This document shows positions 21,936 to 33,143 of a stretch of DNA of 64,000 nucleotides, piece by piece; position 1 is the stretch's first letter; the number at the start of each line of letters is the position of its first letter. This DNA is from Schistocephalus solidus (taxonomy: Eukaryota > Platyhelminthes > Cestoda > Diphyllobothriidea > Diphyllobothriidae), in contig WEDG01005447.1 of assembly GCA_017591395.1 (NCBI GenBank), positions 62,001 to 126,000 on the forward strand, in the 5' to 3' direction. Under the pieces are notes generated by a model that worked only from the letters and a program-made list of their open reading frames with translations, had not been told where the DNA came from and did not search any database. A program made the translations under genes and the position numbers.

Positions 21936-22268
21936 ACAGTCCGTGTGCACTGATAATTCGAAATTAATTACCGTGCCGGTTGTGAGTGGTGTACCTCAGG
22001 GTTCCGTTTACAGGCCACTACTTTTCTTACTCTATGCCAATGCGTGTTTGAATAGATTTGGCAGCACAGAAGTCATGTTTGCAGACGACATCAAGATACG
22101 GCAACCAATCCGATGCACTACTGAGGAACAGACTTTACAAGAAGAACTCAACCGCCTATCTGAATGGTCCGATAAATGGCAGATAAAGTTCAACTTTAAG
22201 AAAAGTGTCACACTATGGCTCAAAACGAAGAAGGCGAGTGCGATGGGCAACTCCCATCAACTCTTCCT
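21936..22268 (+). mobile_element. Family H LINE, RT palm (H2 part 1)
   Basis: This 5'-truncated piece begins inside the RT: VVSGVPQGSVYRPLLFLLY, EVMFADDIKIRQPI, LQEELNRLSEWSDKWQIKFNFKKS. It is interrupted at about 22,269 by A5 and continues at 23,272 with a KDLGMN-like segment. Confidence 0.8.
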
Positions 22269-23271
22269 TGCCCGGGTTTATAACGGATCTGGGCATATCA
22301 TATTCTAGTAGTCTTAATCTGTCAGAGCCATTCGCCCTGATTTTCTCTAAAGCACGCAAAACCACTGGGTTTATTCTCAGAAATTTTAAACCCTCAATAT
22401 TAAGACCAGCCTTTATAAAATGTATGTCAGACCTAGTCTGGAATACTGCTCGTTTCTATTTAGCCTTCTGCACGCGAGTGAACGGAGGAAGATAGAATCA
22501 GTCCAGCACTTCTTTACTAAAAGAGTTATTACTTTAGAGCACAGAAACCTGTCCTACCAACAACGCTGTGAGCTTACAAGCCTCGACCCGTTGTGGCTTC
22601 GTAGATTACAGAAGGGAATATTTTTACTGTTCAAGCTTTTAAATAATTTAACCTTTAACCCCCTTACATCCCTGAGGCAACTCGACCACTGTCGGCGCAC
22701 AAATCATAGAGATGTATTCTTATTTCTTCCTTTGGCACGCACTGTTAAATACCGTCAGTTTTTTTTCGGTAAACGCTATAGCAATCTGGAATAAACTACC
22801 CAGAAGTATTAAAATTCAGCAAAATTATCCTTTGTTTACGAGCTGTCACTAGTTTTTCTACATTCAGGACACCTTCCACGAATTTTGGGTGCTGATTCTC
22901 TGGAAGCTCTCTTCCGTTCTGATGGCGTCCACGGACTCTGAATCCTATGCCGGACTTCATGCTGAAGGCAATGTTGCTGGCTCTGCAGTCCGTAATCGGG
23001 TTATTCCTCAGTCTACAGCTAGCAGCCGCTCGCCGGCATACTTGCTGCTAGTACAGAAGACCAGATCCACAACACCGAAAGGAGAAGTACTACACCGTGC
23101 ACCTGTGTCAACACTTCCCTTTCCTAAACTTTAATCTGTTCAACAAGCTGCAGTTTTTTCTCCTGAAAATACTTTAAAGAACGATCAGGAGTTTTTTTCA
23201 CTGTCAGCTTGACCCCCTACTGTATATATCCCTTTTGACCTTGCCTGTTAACTGGCAATAAATAAATAAAT
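22269..23271 (+). mobile_element. Family A' LINE (A5), strongly 5'-truncated, inserted in H2
   Basis: It starts at a VPGFITDLGISYSSSLNLS segment of the A' RT and includes the thumb and C-terminus (MYVRPSLEYCSFLFSLLHASERR, FFTKRVITLEHRNLSYQQRCEL, DVFLFLPLARTVKYRQFF), the 3' UTR and a GGCAATAAATAAATAAAT tail. A' copies at 32.8-37.5 and 49.6-51.2 kb are very similar. The frame that runs from H2 into A5 is a chimera of the two elements, not a gene. A' frames need at least three shifts here. Confidence 0.85.
23144..23211 (+). other. ENE-like 3' UTR structure of A5
   Basis: CAAGCTG (23,144-23,150) pairs with CAGCTTG (23,205-23,211) and CAGT (23,151-23,154) with ACTG (23,200-23,203), with one bulged T between them. 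The inner arms CTCCTGA and TCAGGAG form seven pairs. T6 and T7 tracts face each other between the outer and inner stems. Confidence 0.65.
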
Positions 23272-24500
23272 AGAAGGTGCCTGTCAAATGAACCCCTAAC
23301 AAAAGGACCTAGGAATGAACATTTTTTTCTTCCTAAAGCCAAAACGGTATCCAGTGTCCTGTTTGCCATTAAAAAAACTTTTGTGGACATCGATAGGATA
23401 ACATTTAGAAAATTATACGGGATATTTTTTCGCGCACATCTTGAATATGGAGTTCAGACGTGGCGACCCTGGTTGTATAAATATTACTAACTGAGTGAAA
23501 AAGTTCAAGTGAGGGAAACAAATGTAGTGAAGGGTCTAAAGTCTTTTTGAAAATAATGCAGACTTTACATTCTCTAACTTTTCTCTCTTGAGTACAGGCA
23601 GATTCAAAACGATATAATACAGATATACCGGCTCATAAGAAATCAGGACTGTGCTCTACACTTCTAAGACTTTCTTCATTTACCATAACAACTTACCTGT
23701 GTGGGAATTCTCTCAAATTTCAAGAAACCATATCCAACTCGGATGTCTGTCAATACTCCTTTTCGCAGCGAGTTGTCGGTGCCTGGAACGAACTCCCTGA
23801 GGACTTCATACGGATGGACACGAGAGGTACGTTCAAACATAAACTGGATTTATATTTGCTTGAAAAATACCGTTTATTCTTACAGGAAGGCACTGCTACA
23901 TCACAACAAAGCTTTACACATACATAGAGATAACGGTAGTATCTACTAGTTGAAATAGGTAATATTAGATCCTTGAGGGTGACTGTGCCTAGATTTCAAT
24001 GTTTCAAAATTGCTGTCTTCCTTTTGTGCTACGTTACTCACGTGTTTATAGTAACATATTTATTTTAACTGGATTATCTTCGATTAGCTTTATCCTACCT
24101 CGATGTTCGTCACAACTCGTTTTCGCAGCTAATTGTTGGGCACCTTGGACAGACTTCCAGACGACTTCATACGGACGTACAGGACAGATGCGTACAAAAA
24201 AACCGGATATATATTCGCTTGACAAATACCGCTCATTATTACAGGAAGTCACTGCTTCATCATACCAAAGCTTTGCACATACGAAGAGATAACGGTGATA
24301 TCTTTTATTTGAAATAGGTTATCACCAGTCCTTCAGGATGGTTTTGCCTAGATACTACTGTTACAAAATCATTTTCTTTCTACGTGAATACGTTTTTCAC
24401 TACTTTGCTGTAAAGGGTATTGCAACGGTAATATTTTAAGTAAGGATTTTTTAAAATGGGGTCATCATAGGCATCACCTTTTACCCTTTAATATACTGAA
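23272..24500 (+). mobile_element. Family H LINE, RT C-terminus and 3' UTR (H2 part 2)
   Basis: Continues H2: KDLGMN, then in other frames SSVLFAIKKTFVDIDRITFRKLYG, FFRAHLEYGVQTWRPWL, LSEKVQVRETNVVKGL and QRVVGAWNELPEDFIRMD (near 23,765-23,815). The 3' UTR ends with a weaker version of the E/F/H hairpin and ATATACTGAAC at about 24,490-24,500. A block of about 360 bases is duplicated inside it. Confidence 0.75.
23755..24365 (+). repeat. Tandem duplication of about 360 bases inside H2
   Basis: The ORF2 C-terminus plus 3' UTR occurs twice: ttcgcag(c/t)... at 23,762 and 24,122, gacttcatacgga at 23,802 and 24,162, tacaggaag(g/t)cactgct at 23,880 and 24,240, and agagataacggt at 23,926 and 24,286. 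The copies have diverged noticeably, so the duplication is old. Confidence 0.75.
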
Positions 24501-25064
24501 CATCAATAGGCTGTGCGGATCGAGGAGCATTTTAAATAGGAACTTAAATGTTTTTTGCCTATACAAAGGTTCTTTGGCAACAAGTAAATATGTGAGTCTA
24601 GATTTTTACATTCTTCAGAGGGAACATCGGATATGTCCCCCATCGAACAATTTTCCTATAATTGAGAGCATGTTGCCAAATTTCATCGTCAATCTGTTGC
24701 AATTGTAGAACACAGACATGTCAAGCATTAACAACAGGTGAAGAATGGCTATTACTGCTTTCTACCCCCGATATACTTAAACCGTGCAATGGTACAGAGA
24801 CTGAGAGCTTTCGACAAACCATGGCCATCGCTCTCATCGTAGTTCGAAGTAAAATGCAATGGATTATTTAAAGCTAGTTTGAGATCTTACGCCGAAATAT
24901 TAGCGAGAATAAAGCGGTGTACGAATGTTCACCGCTGTAGACCGTTAATTTGATAAAATAAGAATTACAGAATGCAGTGAATAATGGGAATGCAAAATCT
25001 AATGAAACTCGAAGTGAGAATGACATAAGATTAGCTTAAGAGAATAGGCCAGTGTTTATTTAAA
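24501..25064. other. No recognised feature
   Basis: AT-rich sequence without recognisable protein similarity, tail or structured repeat. The longest frame (24,662-24,871, plus, 69 codons) has no features I recognise. Confidence 0.5.
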
Positions 25065-25309
25065 TTTTATTTTAAATAGGGACTGAACATACTTATGGTC
25101 CCGTAGGAAAACCATGTTATATAAACTTGTCAACTTATCTAAAAATTTAACACCAGCCACCTTCTCCTCAAAAACATGAAGATAGGAAAAAAAGATGCAT
25201 ATACTCTTCCAGAAGTTTTTTATCTGCTAGCCTGAACCCAACTGCATATTTCTTCTGATAGTGTCTGTAAACCGGCATTAAATACATTTTTTATTTATCT
25301 GTATAATGG
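25065..25309 (+). mobile_element. Decayed family A-like 3' end
   Basis: Matches the layout of A 3' UTRs: aaaacatgaagataggaaaaaaagat, ccagaagttttttatctgc, an actgcatat segment, then GTCTGTAAACCGGCATTAAATAC. The paired arms of the 3' UTR structure are largely eroded, so this is an old copy or a distant subfamily. Confidence 0.6.
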
Positions 25310-26105
25310 GAAATATGATTTTTTCAAATAATATACAATTCCTGTCTGTCTACATACCACTAAAATTTCTGCCAAATTAAATACGATGAGAAACCTATGA
25401 ATGTCCATAAATTGGTACTGTTTGCTGAAGGTTATCCAGATGCTGACTGAAGATCGTTTAAGACAATTGTCCTAGATCTTATTTAATGTCATTTTCCAGC
25501 GAGTGTACAAGCAATAATTAGTCACTTTGCCTGATTAACAAGAGAACTTAACAGGGAGTTATAGAGTAAAAAGAAAAATAAAGGTAGTCATGGAAACTGG
25601 GTCACCAGAACATGTTGAGAAATTTTGTCGTAAAAGAAATGCGGTCAAAAGATTGATCCATCAGGTAAGGAAGAAAAAGTAATCCATAATTATTCAGCAG
25701 GCTAGAAATAAGCTCAACATTTTCTTCCACTATATTAATAGTCATCAAAAAACCAGGACTTGATCACAGTATTGAGGGATTATTATGGTGAAGAAGTCGT
25801 TGAAAATGGTGCGAAGACCAAGCACTTTGTTCGACTGTTGCCTCGGCATGCACTAGAGAAACTGTGCTTCAATTTGGCAATATCAAAAGTCTTCTTGTCA
25901 GTGCCATTCCAGTGCTTGAGCGTACACTTTGCATGGCAGTTGTCGTGGAAAGAGAGCTGCAGAATCTCAAAGAAGCAAATTCATATGGTTCGCATAATAT
26001 ATTGGTAAAGCTCTTGTCAGAATGTGGTAGCGAACTCTCCAAACTACTAGCGCATATCTTTCATTCGCCAAAAGGCAGAAACACTATAAGCAAACTAAAT
26101 TTGTG
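25310..26105 (+). mobile_element. Degenerate family F LINE, linker and RT N-terminus (F2 part 1)
   Basis: Recognisable pieces are FCRKRNAVKRLIHQVRKKK (near 25,625-25,680), NKLNIFFHYINSHQKTRT and VERELQNLKEANSYGSHNILVKLLSECGSELSKLLAHIF (25,940-26,065). The last is a decayed copy of the SPGPDxIxxKVLKELxxxLSxPLxxIF block. The boundary at the left is soft. F2 resumes at 26,311. Confidence 0.6.
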
Positions 26106-26310
26106 CTAACTCTACCCCATTCCGAACTATTATCATCGCATGGGCAGAAATTTTTAATGCTCCTGAATAATATGAAGTTAGGAACAACACTAATAACTAT
26201 GTTTCTCCAGCATTCTGTTTTTCACTGCTGACTTGATGCCCACTGCATATTACTTTTGATATTTTCTGTAAACTGGCATAAAAACGCTACGTTATTTATT
26301 TATTTAAATA
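26106..26310 (+). mobile_element. Short family A-like 3' end inserted in F2
   Basis: Contains ctcctgaataatatgaag, tgtttttcactgctgacttgatgcccactgcatat and TCTGTAAACTGGCATAAAA, followed by TTATTTATTTATTT. Only the 3' UTR is present. The U-tract structure is partly decayed (5' arm tract lost). Confidence 0.6.
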
Positions 26311-27375
26311 GGTGTGATTGGAAGCCTATACAAATGTTTGGCTGACTTTCTCACAGAAAGGCGCCAACTTGTTTGCATTCGTGACGCCAATTGGCACTGA
26401 CAAACCGTTCACAATGGGGTTCCGCAGGGGAACATTCTGGGTCCCATTCAATTTTTGATATACGCAAACGTTTGCCCTGATTGTCTCATATGCGAGCAGT
26501 TAATGTTCATAGATCATCTAAAGTAATGCACACCTACGGAAAAGCCACAGGATGCATGGAACTAACACAATATCTTGGATTGCTTGCAAAAGTGGAGATG
26601 AGTGGCTGCTGAACCTTAATTTTAACAAAAGCAAAGTCATCCGACTATGGTCTAGTTACAGATGGGTGATGAGATTTGAATATCAGATCTACATCAGTGG
26701 TGACCCACAAACAAACCACAGTCTCACTGTGGCAAAAAAGCATAGAAAACTATGCGTATCCCTCGAGTGATCAGGGGATCCTTAGAGAATGTTGACGATG
26801 AGCATTTTGGCCACGTGATTTCAAAATTTTTGGCTGGTATTTGAATATTGCATTCAGGTGTGGCACCCCTGGACAAAGCAAGATCATACGCTGCTGGAGC
26901 AGTTCAACGGTGGGCGAAAAAACTGGTAAAAGGATTTTAATGCCTACCCTACGAAGGCCGACTGGAAAAACTTCAAAATTTTCCTCTCTCTTATAAGCAA
27001 TACAGAGGGAATATGATCATGGACTTCAACTTTGTCAGAGGAGTTGACTGTACGCTTCAAGTGGCCGATGTTTCCCTTTAGCAAAAATGTGAAATCTCCG
27101 AGGTCACCAATACAAATTGAAGACAAACTACGCCAAAGTTGGAGAACCAGACAACGTATTTTCCTACCAGGCGATTAGAGAATCGAAGAACTGCCTTCTT
27201 CGGTTGTTCAGACTAAGAGCGTTGTGATATTTAAATAACGACTTCAACACTATTTTCATTATTGACATACAGTTTAGTCGCCATCAATATAACATATGCC
27301 TTTTTTGATAGCGTCTATCTGTTAATAAGGTTTTCAAAGCCTCTGCCAAACTAAATTATATTAAAGTACATTTTA
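26311..27375 (+). mobile_element. Degenerate family F LINE, RT palm to 3' end (F2 part 2)
   Basis: Parallels 30,730-31,885 of F1 throughout: LADFLTERRQLVCIRD, NGVPQGNILGPIQFLIYAN, a decayed catalytic box (LMFIDHLK in place of FADDLK), DEWLLNLNFNKSKVIRL, WHPWTKQDH, CLPYEGRLEKLQNF. It ends near 27,375 with a weakened hairpin and tail. Loss of the FADD aspartates means no activity even without the frameshifts. Confidence 0.75.
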
Positions 27376-27423
27376 TTTGTAAATAAACAGTTTAAATCTT
27401 TAATTTATATGAGCAATTTTAAA

Positions 27424-28918
27424 TGGAAACACACATTATCCAAATAGACGACCCAACGATGCTAACAGGAAATCCAGGCAGACTTGAATGTTCTTTTCGC
27501 GTGGACCTTAACGTTGCAAATGGAATTTTCATCTTCTAGCTGTTGTTATATGTTTTGGGCTTGACAGAATACCACACCCGGTTCTTTTTCAATGCATTCA
27601 AAGATTAGAAGGAGACCTCGATCTCCTATCGGAAATAATATCAGTCCTCATAAAACATAACAAAATTAACTCGCCGAAACACGATGCAAATGAGCCGAAA
27701 AACATCAGCAAGCTAGAACATAATCATCGAAAGGAAACGGTAGAAGTCAAAAGGCACAACATTAAGCGAAACAAAAAGAGAAAAAGAACGAAGTCATTAG
27801 AACAAACCTCTGAGTCAGTTGAAATACAGATGATCAGAAAGAAAATAAGCGAGGAGGAAATTGTGTCTTGCGTTTCCCCAGGTTCGGGAAATCTGGTGCA
27901 CATAGAATCCGACTGCACAAAAGTAAATCAGCGATCGACGGTCTCTGAAAAGTCGAAAAACAGTAATCTTAAGGTATCTTTAATGCCACGGACGAGCGAC
28001 AGCAGCATTCTCTTTACATGTCCATCGAACAACAATGAAGCAGGGCATGGTAGCCAGCAAAGTAATGGCGGAAAAGTGGCCTACGACTTATTGACAGACC
28101 TGGATGCCATAAACCAAAATTTAGGCTTTCCGGGTGCTATTCGTGCAAACGCATTGTCAGGAGAACTCACGCTGTTTGAAAGGTCCATAGAGATGTCTGC
28201 AAATGAACCAAAGGCTCCCCGATGAAGACAAATTTGAACACAGTATTAAAGACTGTATCAAAGGGTATGATTCAACCTTCAATCACTAAAAGAAAGCAGG
28301 ATGCAGAAACGAGTTTTTTTCCCCTGACAGGTCACTTTTGTCTGGTAGTTCAGGGAGTCTCAGAGGCTACTGGGGAAACGCCAAAAGAAAGGGTAAAACA
28401 GGATCTGCTGACATTCCAAAAATTTATTGAATGATACGCAAGAAACTGGTGTGACAGTCGACATCAAAAAGATCTTTCGATTGGGGCCTCTCGTTACAAA
28501 ATGAAACGCATGAGGTTCGACCAAGACCATTAAAAAGTCGTTTTGGGGAGCGAACAGCAGGTAGATCTATTGCTCTCTCGAAAGTCCCAAGTACGAAAGA
28601 ATCATCGTGGAGTTTGTTTCCAGCCGGATTATTCTCCCACCGATCGGATGAAAATGAGGACACTGGTAGCAGAATTGAAAAGACGTCAATACGAGGCGGA
28701 ACAAAACTTGAAAATAGTAGACAACAAAATAGTCAAAACGGTGCGCTCGTTTTTATGGGAACATCCGGTGAAATTGACGGCAACCACGCCGGTCAAAAGC
28801 CCTACCAAATGCCTATAGGTTTGAACCCAGACAGGAGACTGGATATATCTTGTGAAATATCCAGCAAAAATCTCCATGTGGAAGAAAGAACTAAAAATCT
28901 TCAGAAATAGAGGCAAGG
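27424..28918 (+). pseudogene. ORF1 of F1
   Basis: An N-terminal part in several frames has a Lys/Arg-rich stretch (KRHNIKRNKKRKRTK, near 27,750). A frame at 27,830-28,225 is Ser/Asn-rich. The C-terminal RRM-like region reads FCLVVQGVSEATGETPKERVKQDLLTF (28,330-28,415), then IKKIFRLGPL, LLLSRKSQVRKNHRGVCFQPDY, DRMKMRTLVAELKRR and IVKTVRSFLWEH (28,543-28,790). The same C-terminal order is seen in the A' element at 36.1-36.5 kb on the minus strand (VIKGVPES...ERVKHDLDLLQ, FFQPEYGLKERLKMRQLIIEL, VKRTFLW). At least four frame breaks. Confidence 0.75.
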
Positions 28919-28931
28919 AAACAAGACTAAA

Positions 28932-31761
28932 ATGATGTACACAAATGTGCAGAGTCTATTGAACAAAATGGATAAAATTAAACTGGTCGTGGACCATTTA
29001 CAACCTGACTTCATAGCTCTAACTGAAACATGGTTAAATGAACAAATCGCAGACACAGAAGTCCAAATAGACGGTTTTCAGCTTATCCGCATGGATAGAA
29101 ACGGATGTAGGGGTGGTGGAATCGCAATGTTTATACGAGAAGGCATTGACTTCATTCCGGATGGGCCCTCACCAAATAGGATCTCGTCTTGCGAAATACT
29201 TTGTTGTAAACTGAAAGTCCCAAACCAACCAGACCTCCATATTGCCATGGTATATCGACCCCCAGGACAGCGAACGGACACGTACGAAGCACTCATCACA
29301 GAGGTAAAGCAAATCTGCCGTAGCAAACACTTATTAATACTTGGAGATTTCAACGCTCCCGATATCGATTGGGTGTCAATGTACTGCTCACGATCGGAAA
29401 ATTCATTCGAACAGAAATTACTTCAGTTGGTAAATGACGAGTTTCTTACCCAACATGTCAAAATGAAGACGCGGTTCCGAAATGGGCAGCAGTCAAGCTG
29501 TTTGGATCTTATAATTATAGAGACGACAATTGCATCCTTGCATTAAGTTCTTACGTGCCGCTTGGACGAAGTGATCATTGTGTTCTTGCTTGGGAGTACA
29601 GTCATTTTTCTGTACCCAAACCTCGTGCAGTTAGGCAGAGAAATGTATGGAAAGGGGATTATCCCAAAATGAAAGAATTACTGAATGGGATAGACTGGAG
29701 CCCTGCACATGTACCTGACCCCAATGCTGCCTGGTTCTTCATTAGTAAATTGATTCACCAATTGGTAGAGAAATTCTGCCTACTTAAAAGGCGATCATGC
29801 GTCTCCCGACCCGAGTGGGTGACATCGGAAATAAAAAGGAATCTCAAGAAGAAAAGAAGACTGTGGAGAACATATGCCAGATATCAACAACCCGAACATT
29901 TTTTTCCGCTTTTTAAGAAACAGCGAAATCGGTGTCGGAATCTTCTGAGAAAAAGAAAGATCAGCCTTTGAGTCAGAAATAGTCAAAGACATACCAAGAA
30001 ATTCGAAAAAGGTTTTATGCTTACGTTAATAAGGCAAAAACGAAATCGCGACTGCATTCCTTGTCTTAAAAGACAATCAGGGAAACAGGTTAACTGATAA
30101 CTCTGATAAGACCTGCCTCTTATCCAATTTCTTTATGTCCGTGTATACCGAGGAACCATTTTTTTGACGAGGATGAATACTACAGTACTGCCACATCTAC
30201 AAACAAAATAAGCACGGTGTCGTTCCCAATGGACACAGTAAGAAAAACTCTGAAACAGCTACAGCCCACTAAATCACCTGGCCCAGATGCTATATCCGCA
30301 AAAGTTCTCAAGGAACTCACAGAACAGCTGGCCTCTCCGCTCTCCAAGATATTTGAAAGTTCGATGGAGGCGGGGGCTCTGCCTACCGAGTGGAAGATAG
30401 CCAACATAACCCCCATCTATAAAGGAGGAGAGAGGACATCACCAAACAGTTTCCGACCAGTCAGCCTCACAAGTATCTGTTGCAAAATGATGGAGAAGAT
30501 AATCAAAACGGAACTTATGAGGCATCTTGAAGAGAATAACTTGCTTAGTTCATATCAACATGGATTTCGAAGTGGTCGATCCTGCCTCACAAACCTGCTC
30601 ACATCCATGGAAAGTTGGACAAAAATCATTAGAAATGGGTTTGTCAGTCGATGCGGTCTACATTGACTTTAGCAAAGCCTTTGACAGGGTTCCACACAAA
30701 CGTCTGATCTTTAAAGCTCCGTCAAATGGGTGTGACTGGCAACCTACTCAAATGGTTGGCCGACTTTCTCACAGACAGGCGCCAGCGTGTTTGTATCGGA
30801 GACACCAAATCTCACTGGGAAACCGTTCACAGTGGAGTTCCGCAGGGCAGCGTTCTGGGTCCCATTTTGTTTCTGATATACGTAAACGACTGCCTGGATT
30901 GTCTGACATGCGAGAAGGTAATGTTCGCTGACGATTTGAAGTTATGGAACTCGATTGAAAAACCGGAGAATGCGCGAAAATTACAACAAAACTTAGATCG
31001 CTTGCAAACATGGTGTGATGAGTGGCTGCTGAACCTTAATCTTAACAAATGCCAAATAATCCGACTGCGGTCTAGTTCCAGAAGGCTGATTAGATTTGAA
31101 TACCAGTACTCCATCAGTGGTCACCAACTCCAGGAGGTAAACATTCTAAAAGACTTGGGTATATGGATAACACCAACTCTCAAACCATCGTCGCACTGTG
31201 CGAATATCGCAAAGAAAGCTATGTGTATCTTAGGCGAAATCAGGAGGTCCTTCGTTAATTTTGACGGAGAGCTTTTTGGGCGCGTGTTTGGAACATTTAT
31301 CCGGCCGGTGTTGGAATATTGCGTTCAGGCGTGGTGCCCTTGGACGAAACATGACTACGCTCTGCTGGAGAAAGTTCAACGGAGGGCAACGAAACTAGTC
31401 AGCGGATTGGAATGCCTACCCTATGAGGGCCGCCTAGAAAGACTTAAATTTTTCCTCTCTCTTATAGGCAATACAGAAGGGATATGATCTTAGTCTTCAA
31501 ACTGGTCAGAGGAGTTGATTGTGCTCTTCAGATGGCCAACTTTTTGAATTGGCAAACATGACAAGTCTCCGAGGTCACCAATACAAACTGAAAAGAAATC
31601 ACGCCAAACTTGAAGTGCGGGCCAACTTCTTATCCCAACGGGTGATTGACGAATGGAACAAACTGCCAGCCTCAGTTGTTCAGGCTGAAAGCGTTGAAAT
31701 GTTTAAAAGAAGACTTGATGCATTTTTACTTGATGAACATATAATTAGTCGACAGCAATGA
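28932..31761 (+). pseudogene. ORF2 of F1 (endonuclease, RT)
   Basis: The start at 28,932 gives MMYTNVQSLLNKMDKIKLVV. Endonuclease motifs: TNVQS (Asn), FIALTETWLN (Glu), YRPPGQR, ILGDFNAPDIDW (near 29,340) and, after a frame change at about 29,545, LGRSDHCVLAWEY (29,560-29,600). The linker has KKKRRLWRTYARYQ and is damaged between 29,970 and 30,217. RT: SPGPDAISAKVLKELTEQL, NSFRPVSLTSICCKMMEKIIK, QHGFRSGRSCLTNLL, YIDFSKAFDRVPHKRL (frame change near 30,640), GVPQGSVLGPILFLIYVNDC, MFADDLKLWNSI (catalytic, near 30,925), FIRPVLEYCVQAWCPWT, and RVIDEWNKLPASVV in the last frame. Four to five frame changes only, so this is a fairly young copy. Confidence 0.85.
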
Positions 31762-31823
31762 TCGATATACTAAAACGACTATCGCCATGTAACATTTGCT
31801 TGTTTTGCTAGCGTCTATCTGTA

Positions 31824-31885
31824 AATAGGGTTTTCAAAGGCTCTGCCTATCTCCCTTATATATACTGAATTATACTGAATAAATG
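31824..31885 (+). other. 3'-terminal hairpin and tail of F1
   Basis: AATAGGG (31,824-31,830), TTTTCAAAGGC and GCCTAT (31,845-31,850), then a CTCCCTTATATATACTGAAT tail with a repeated ATACTGAAT. This has the same plan as families E and H. Confidence 0.65.
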
Positions 31886-32520
31886 TTCAGCCATCAAGGA
31901 GAGATAAGTCCCGATTTCCTATAATTTCTATTTTCCTGAAATTACATTTGGGCTCTGTCGAATGTTTGTCCTTCTAATTCTTTAATATTGCTGCCCGTTC
32001 TTGGGTTAAATGACCGAGACTAGCCATCCTAAAACTGAAAATATCCAAAAGCATTTTACTCGGAATCTTTAATCTCCAATGCTTTCCCCTACAACCTATA
32101 ACTGCCAATTAAATAATGAAAATAAATTTGCGCTTGGAGATTGAAAACTGGCATCTGTCTCCATTTCAGCCTTATTAATAGTTTAAATATTCCACGAAGT
32201 TCGGCCCTTACCCCCGTTTTTCGTCCTAACAACCTACGTAATTCTTCATTGATTATGCCGTTTCCTATATCCTCCTCTTCTAAACACGCTCTGTTCTTTG
32301 CTACCGGGTATTGCATTCTTTGGAATAACCTGCCTATCGATATAAAGTTATCAAATAACTTGTCTGCTTTCAAGAGAAGACTGCACATCAACCTTTACAC
32401 TGATTCGATTAGCGTATTATTTTCCGTATTCTTTTCAAACAGACTTCTCCAGTATCCCGAGAAAGGAAAATCGGGAATATAAAAGATGGTCTCCAAATAA
32501 TGCTGAAATGCATCGTCTCT
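31886..32520 (+). mobile_element. Family D-like LINE fragment, RT C-terminus (D3)
   Basis: Parallels 20,560-21,110 of D2: ISYNFYFPEI-like, LCRMFVLLIL, LRPPFFVLTTYVI-like text in one frame and ARYCILWNNLPIDIKLSNNLSAFKRRLHINLYTDSI (32,310-32,410) in another. It then reads ...cccgagaaaggaaaatcgggaat, the counterpart of 21,100-21,130. It has no 3' UTR or tail; C-type 5' UTR-like sequence follows. Confidence 0.65.
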
Positions 32521-32805
32521 AACCCGAAATTAGATGTGTTCATAACCTCTCTCTCACCCAAAGGTGCGCTGCTCGTTTTTGAAAGCTAAGTGAAATTTCT
32601 ATATTTTTAGGATTTTCTCGTCCCCAGCGGAAATAATTTTCTGATTTTGGATAAAACTTTGCATTTTTAACACCGTATCAATTGCTTTAACCTGTGGTTT
32701 TCATCCTCTCCAACGGGCGGGAATCTTTAGTGGCAACTTTTTTTACCCACATTGCCTCATTATTAGTCAGGTGGACCTGTCATACTAAAAACTTTTCACA
32801 AGCAC
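32521..32805 (+). mobile_element. Probable 5' UTR of the C1 element (left of A3)
   Basis: The segment aacctgtggttttcatcctctcc...gggaatctttagtggcaac...attgcctcattattag resembles the 5' UTRs of D1 and D2 (cctgtggttattgtg..., gggagaaatatagag..., ...tagcctcattaaag). Sequence of the same kind continues at 37,453 beyond the A3 insertion. The assignment to C1 is inferred from that continuity. Confidence 0.45.
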
Positions 32806-32826
32806 ATATTTTTATTTATTTATTTA

Positions 32827-32939
32827 TTGCCAGTTTACAGGCAAGGTCAAAAGGGATATATACAGTAGGGGGTCCAGCTGACAGTGAAAAAAACTCCTGA
32901 TCGTTCTTGAAGGTATTTTCAGGAGAAAAAACTGCAGCT
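32827..32939 (-). other. Terminal hairpin and ENE-like structure of A3
   Basis: TTGCC (32,827-32,831) and GGCAA (32,840-32,844) flank an eight-base loop next to the tail. Upstream in RNA sense, AGCTG/CAGCT and CAGT/ACTG arms (32,876-32,885 and 32,931-32,939, one bulged base) enclose U-tracts, and CTCCTGA/TCAGGAG forms the inner stem. Confidence 0.65.
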
Positions 32940-33143
32940 TGTTGAACAGATTAAAGTTTAGGACAGGGAGGTGTTGACACAGGTGCACAGTGTAGTACTT
33001 CTCCTTTCGGTGTTGTGGATCTGGTCTTCTGTACTAGCAGCAAGTATGCCGGCGAGCGGCTGCTAGCTGTAGACTGAGGAATAACCCGATTACGGACTGC
33101 AGAGCCAGCAACATTGCCTTCAGCATGAAGTCCGGCATAGGAT

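Larger units (their letters stand above)
27376..31885 (+). mobile_element. Nearly full-length family F LINE (F1)
   Basis: About 4.5 kb with ORF1 (27,424 to about 28,918), ORF2 (28,932-31,761) and a 3' UTR ending in a hairpin and two ATACTGAAT units. It is the best reference for family F in the window. F2, F3 and F5 align to it in parts. Frameshifts in both ORFs make it inactive. Confidence 0.85.

Noticed and set aside
21943..22308. A single protein with an RT core and a novel C-terminus
   Set aside because: The reading frame crosses the H2/A5 insertion junction near 22,269. The C-terminal residues are A' RT in the wrong frame.
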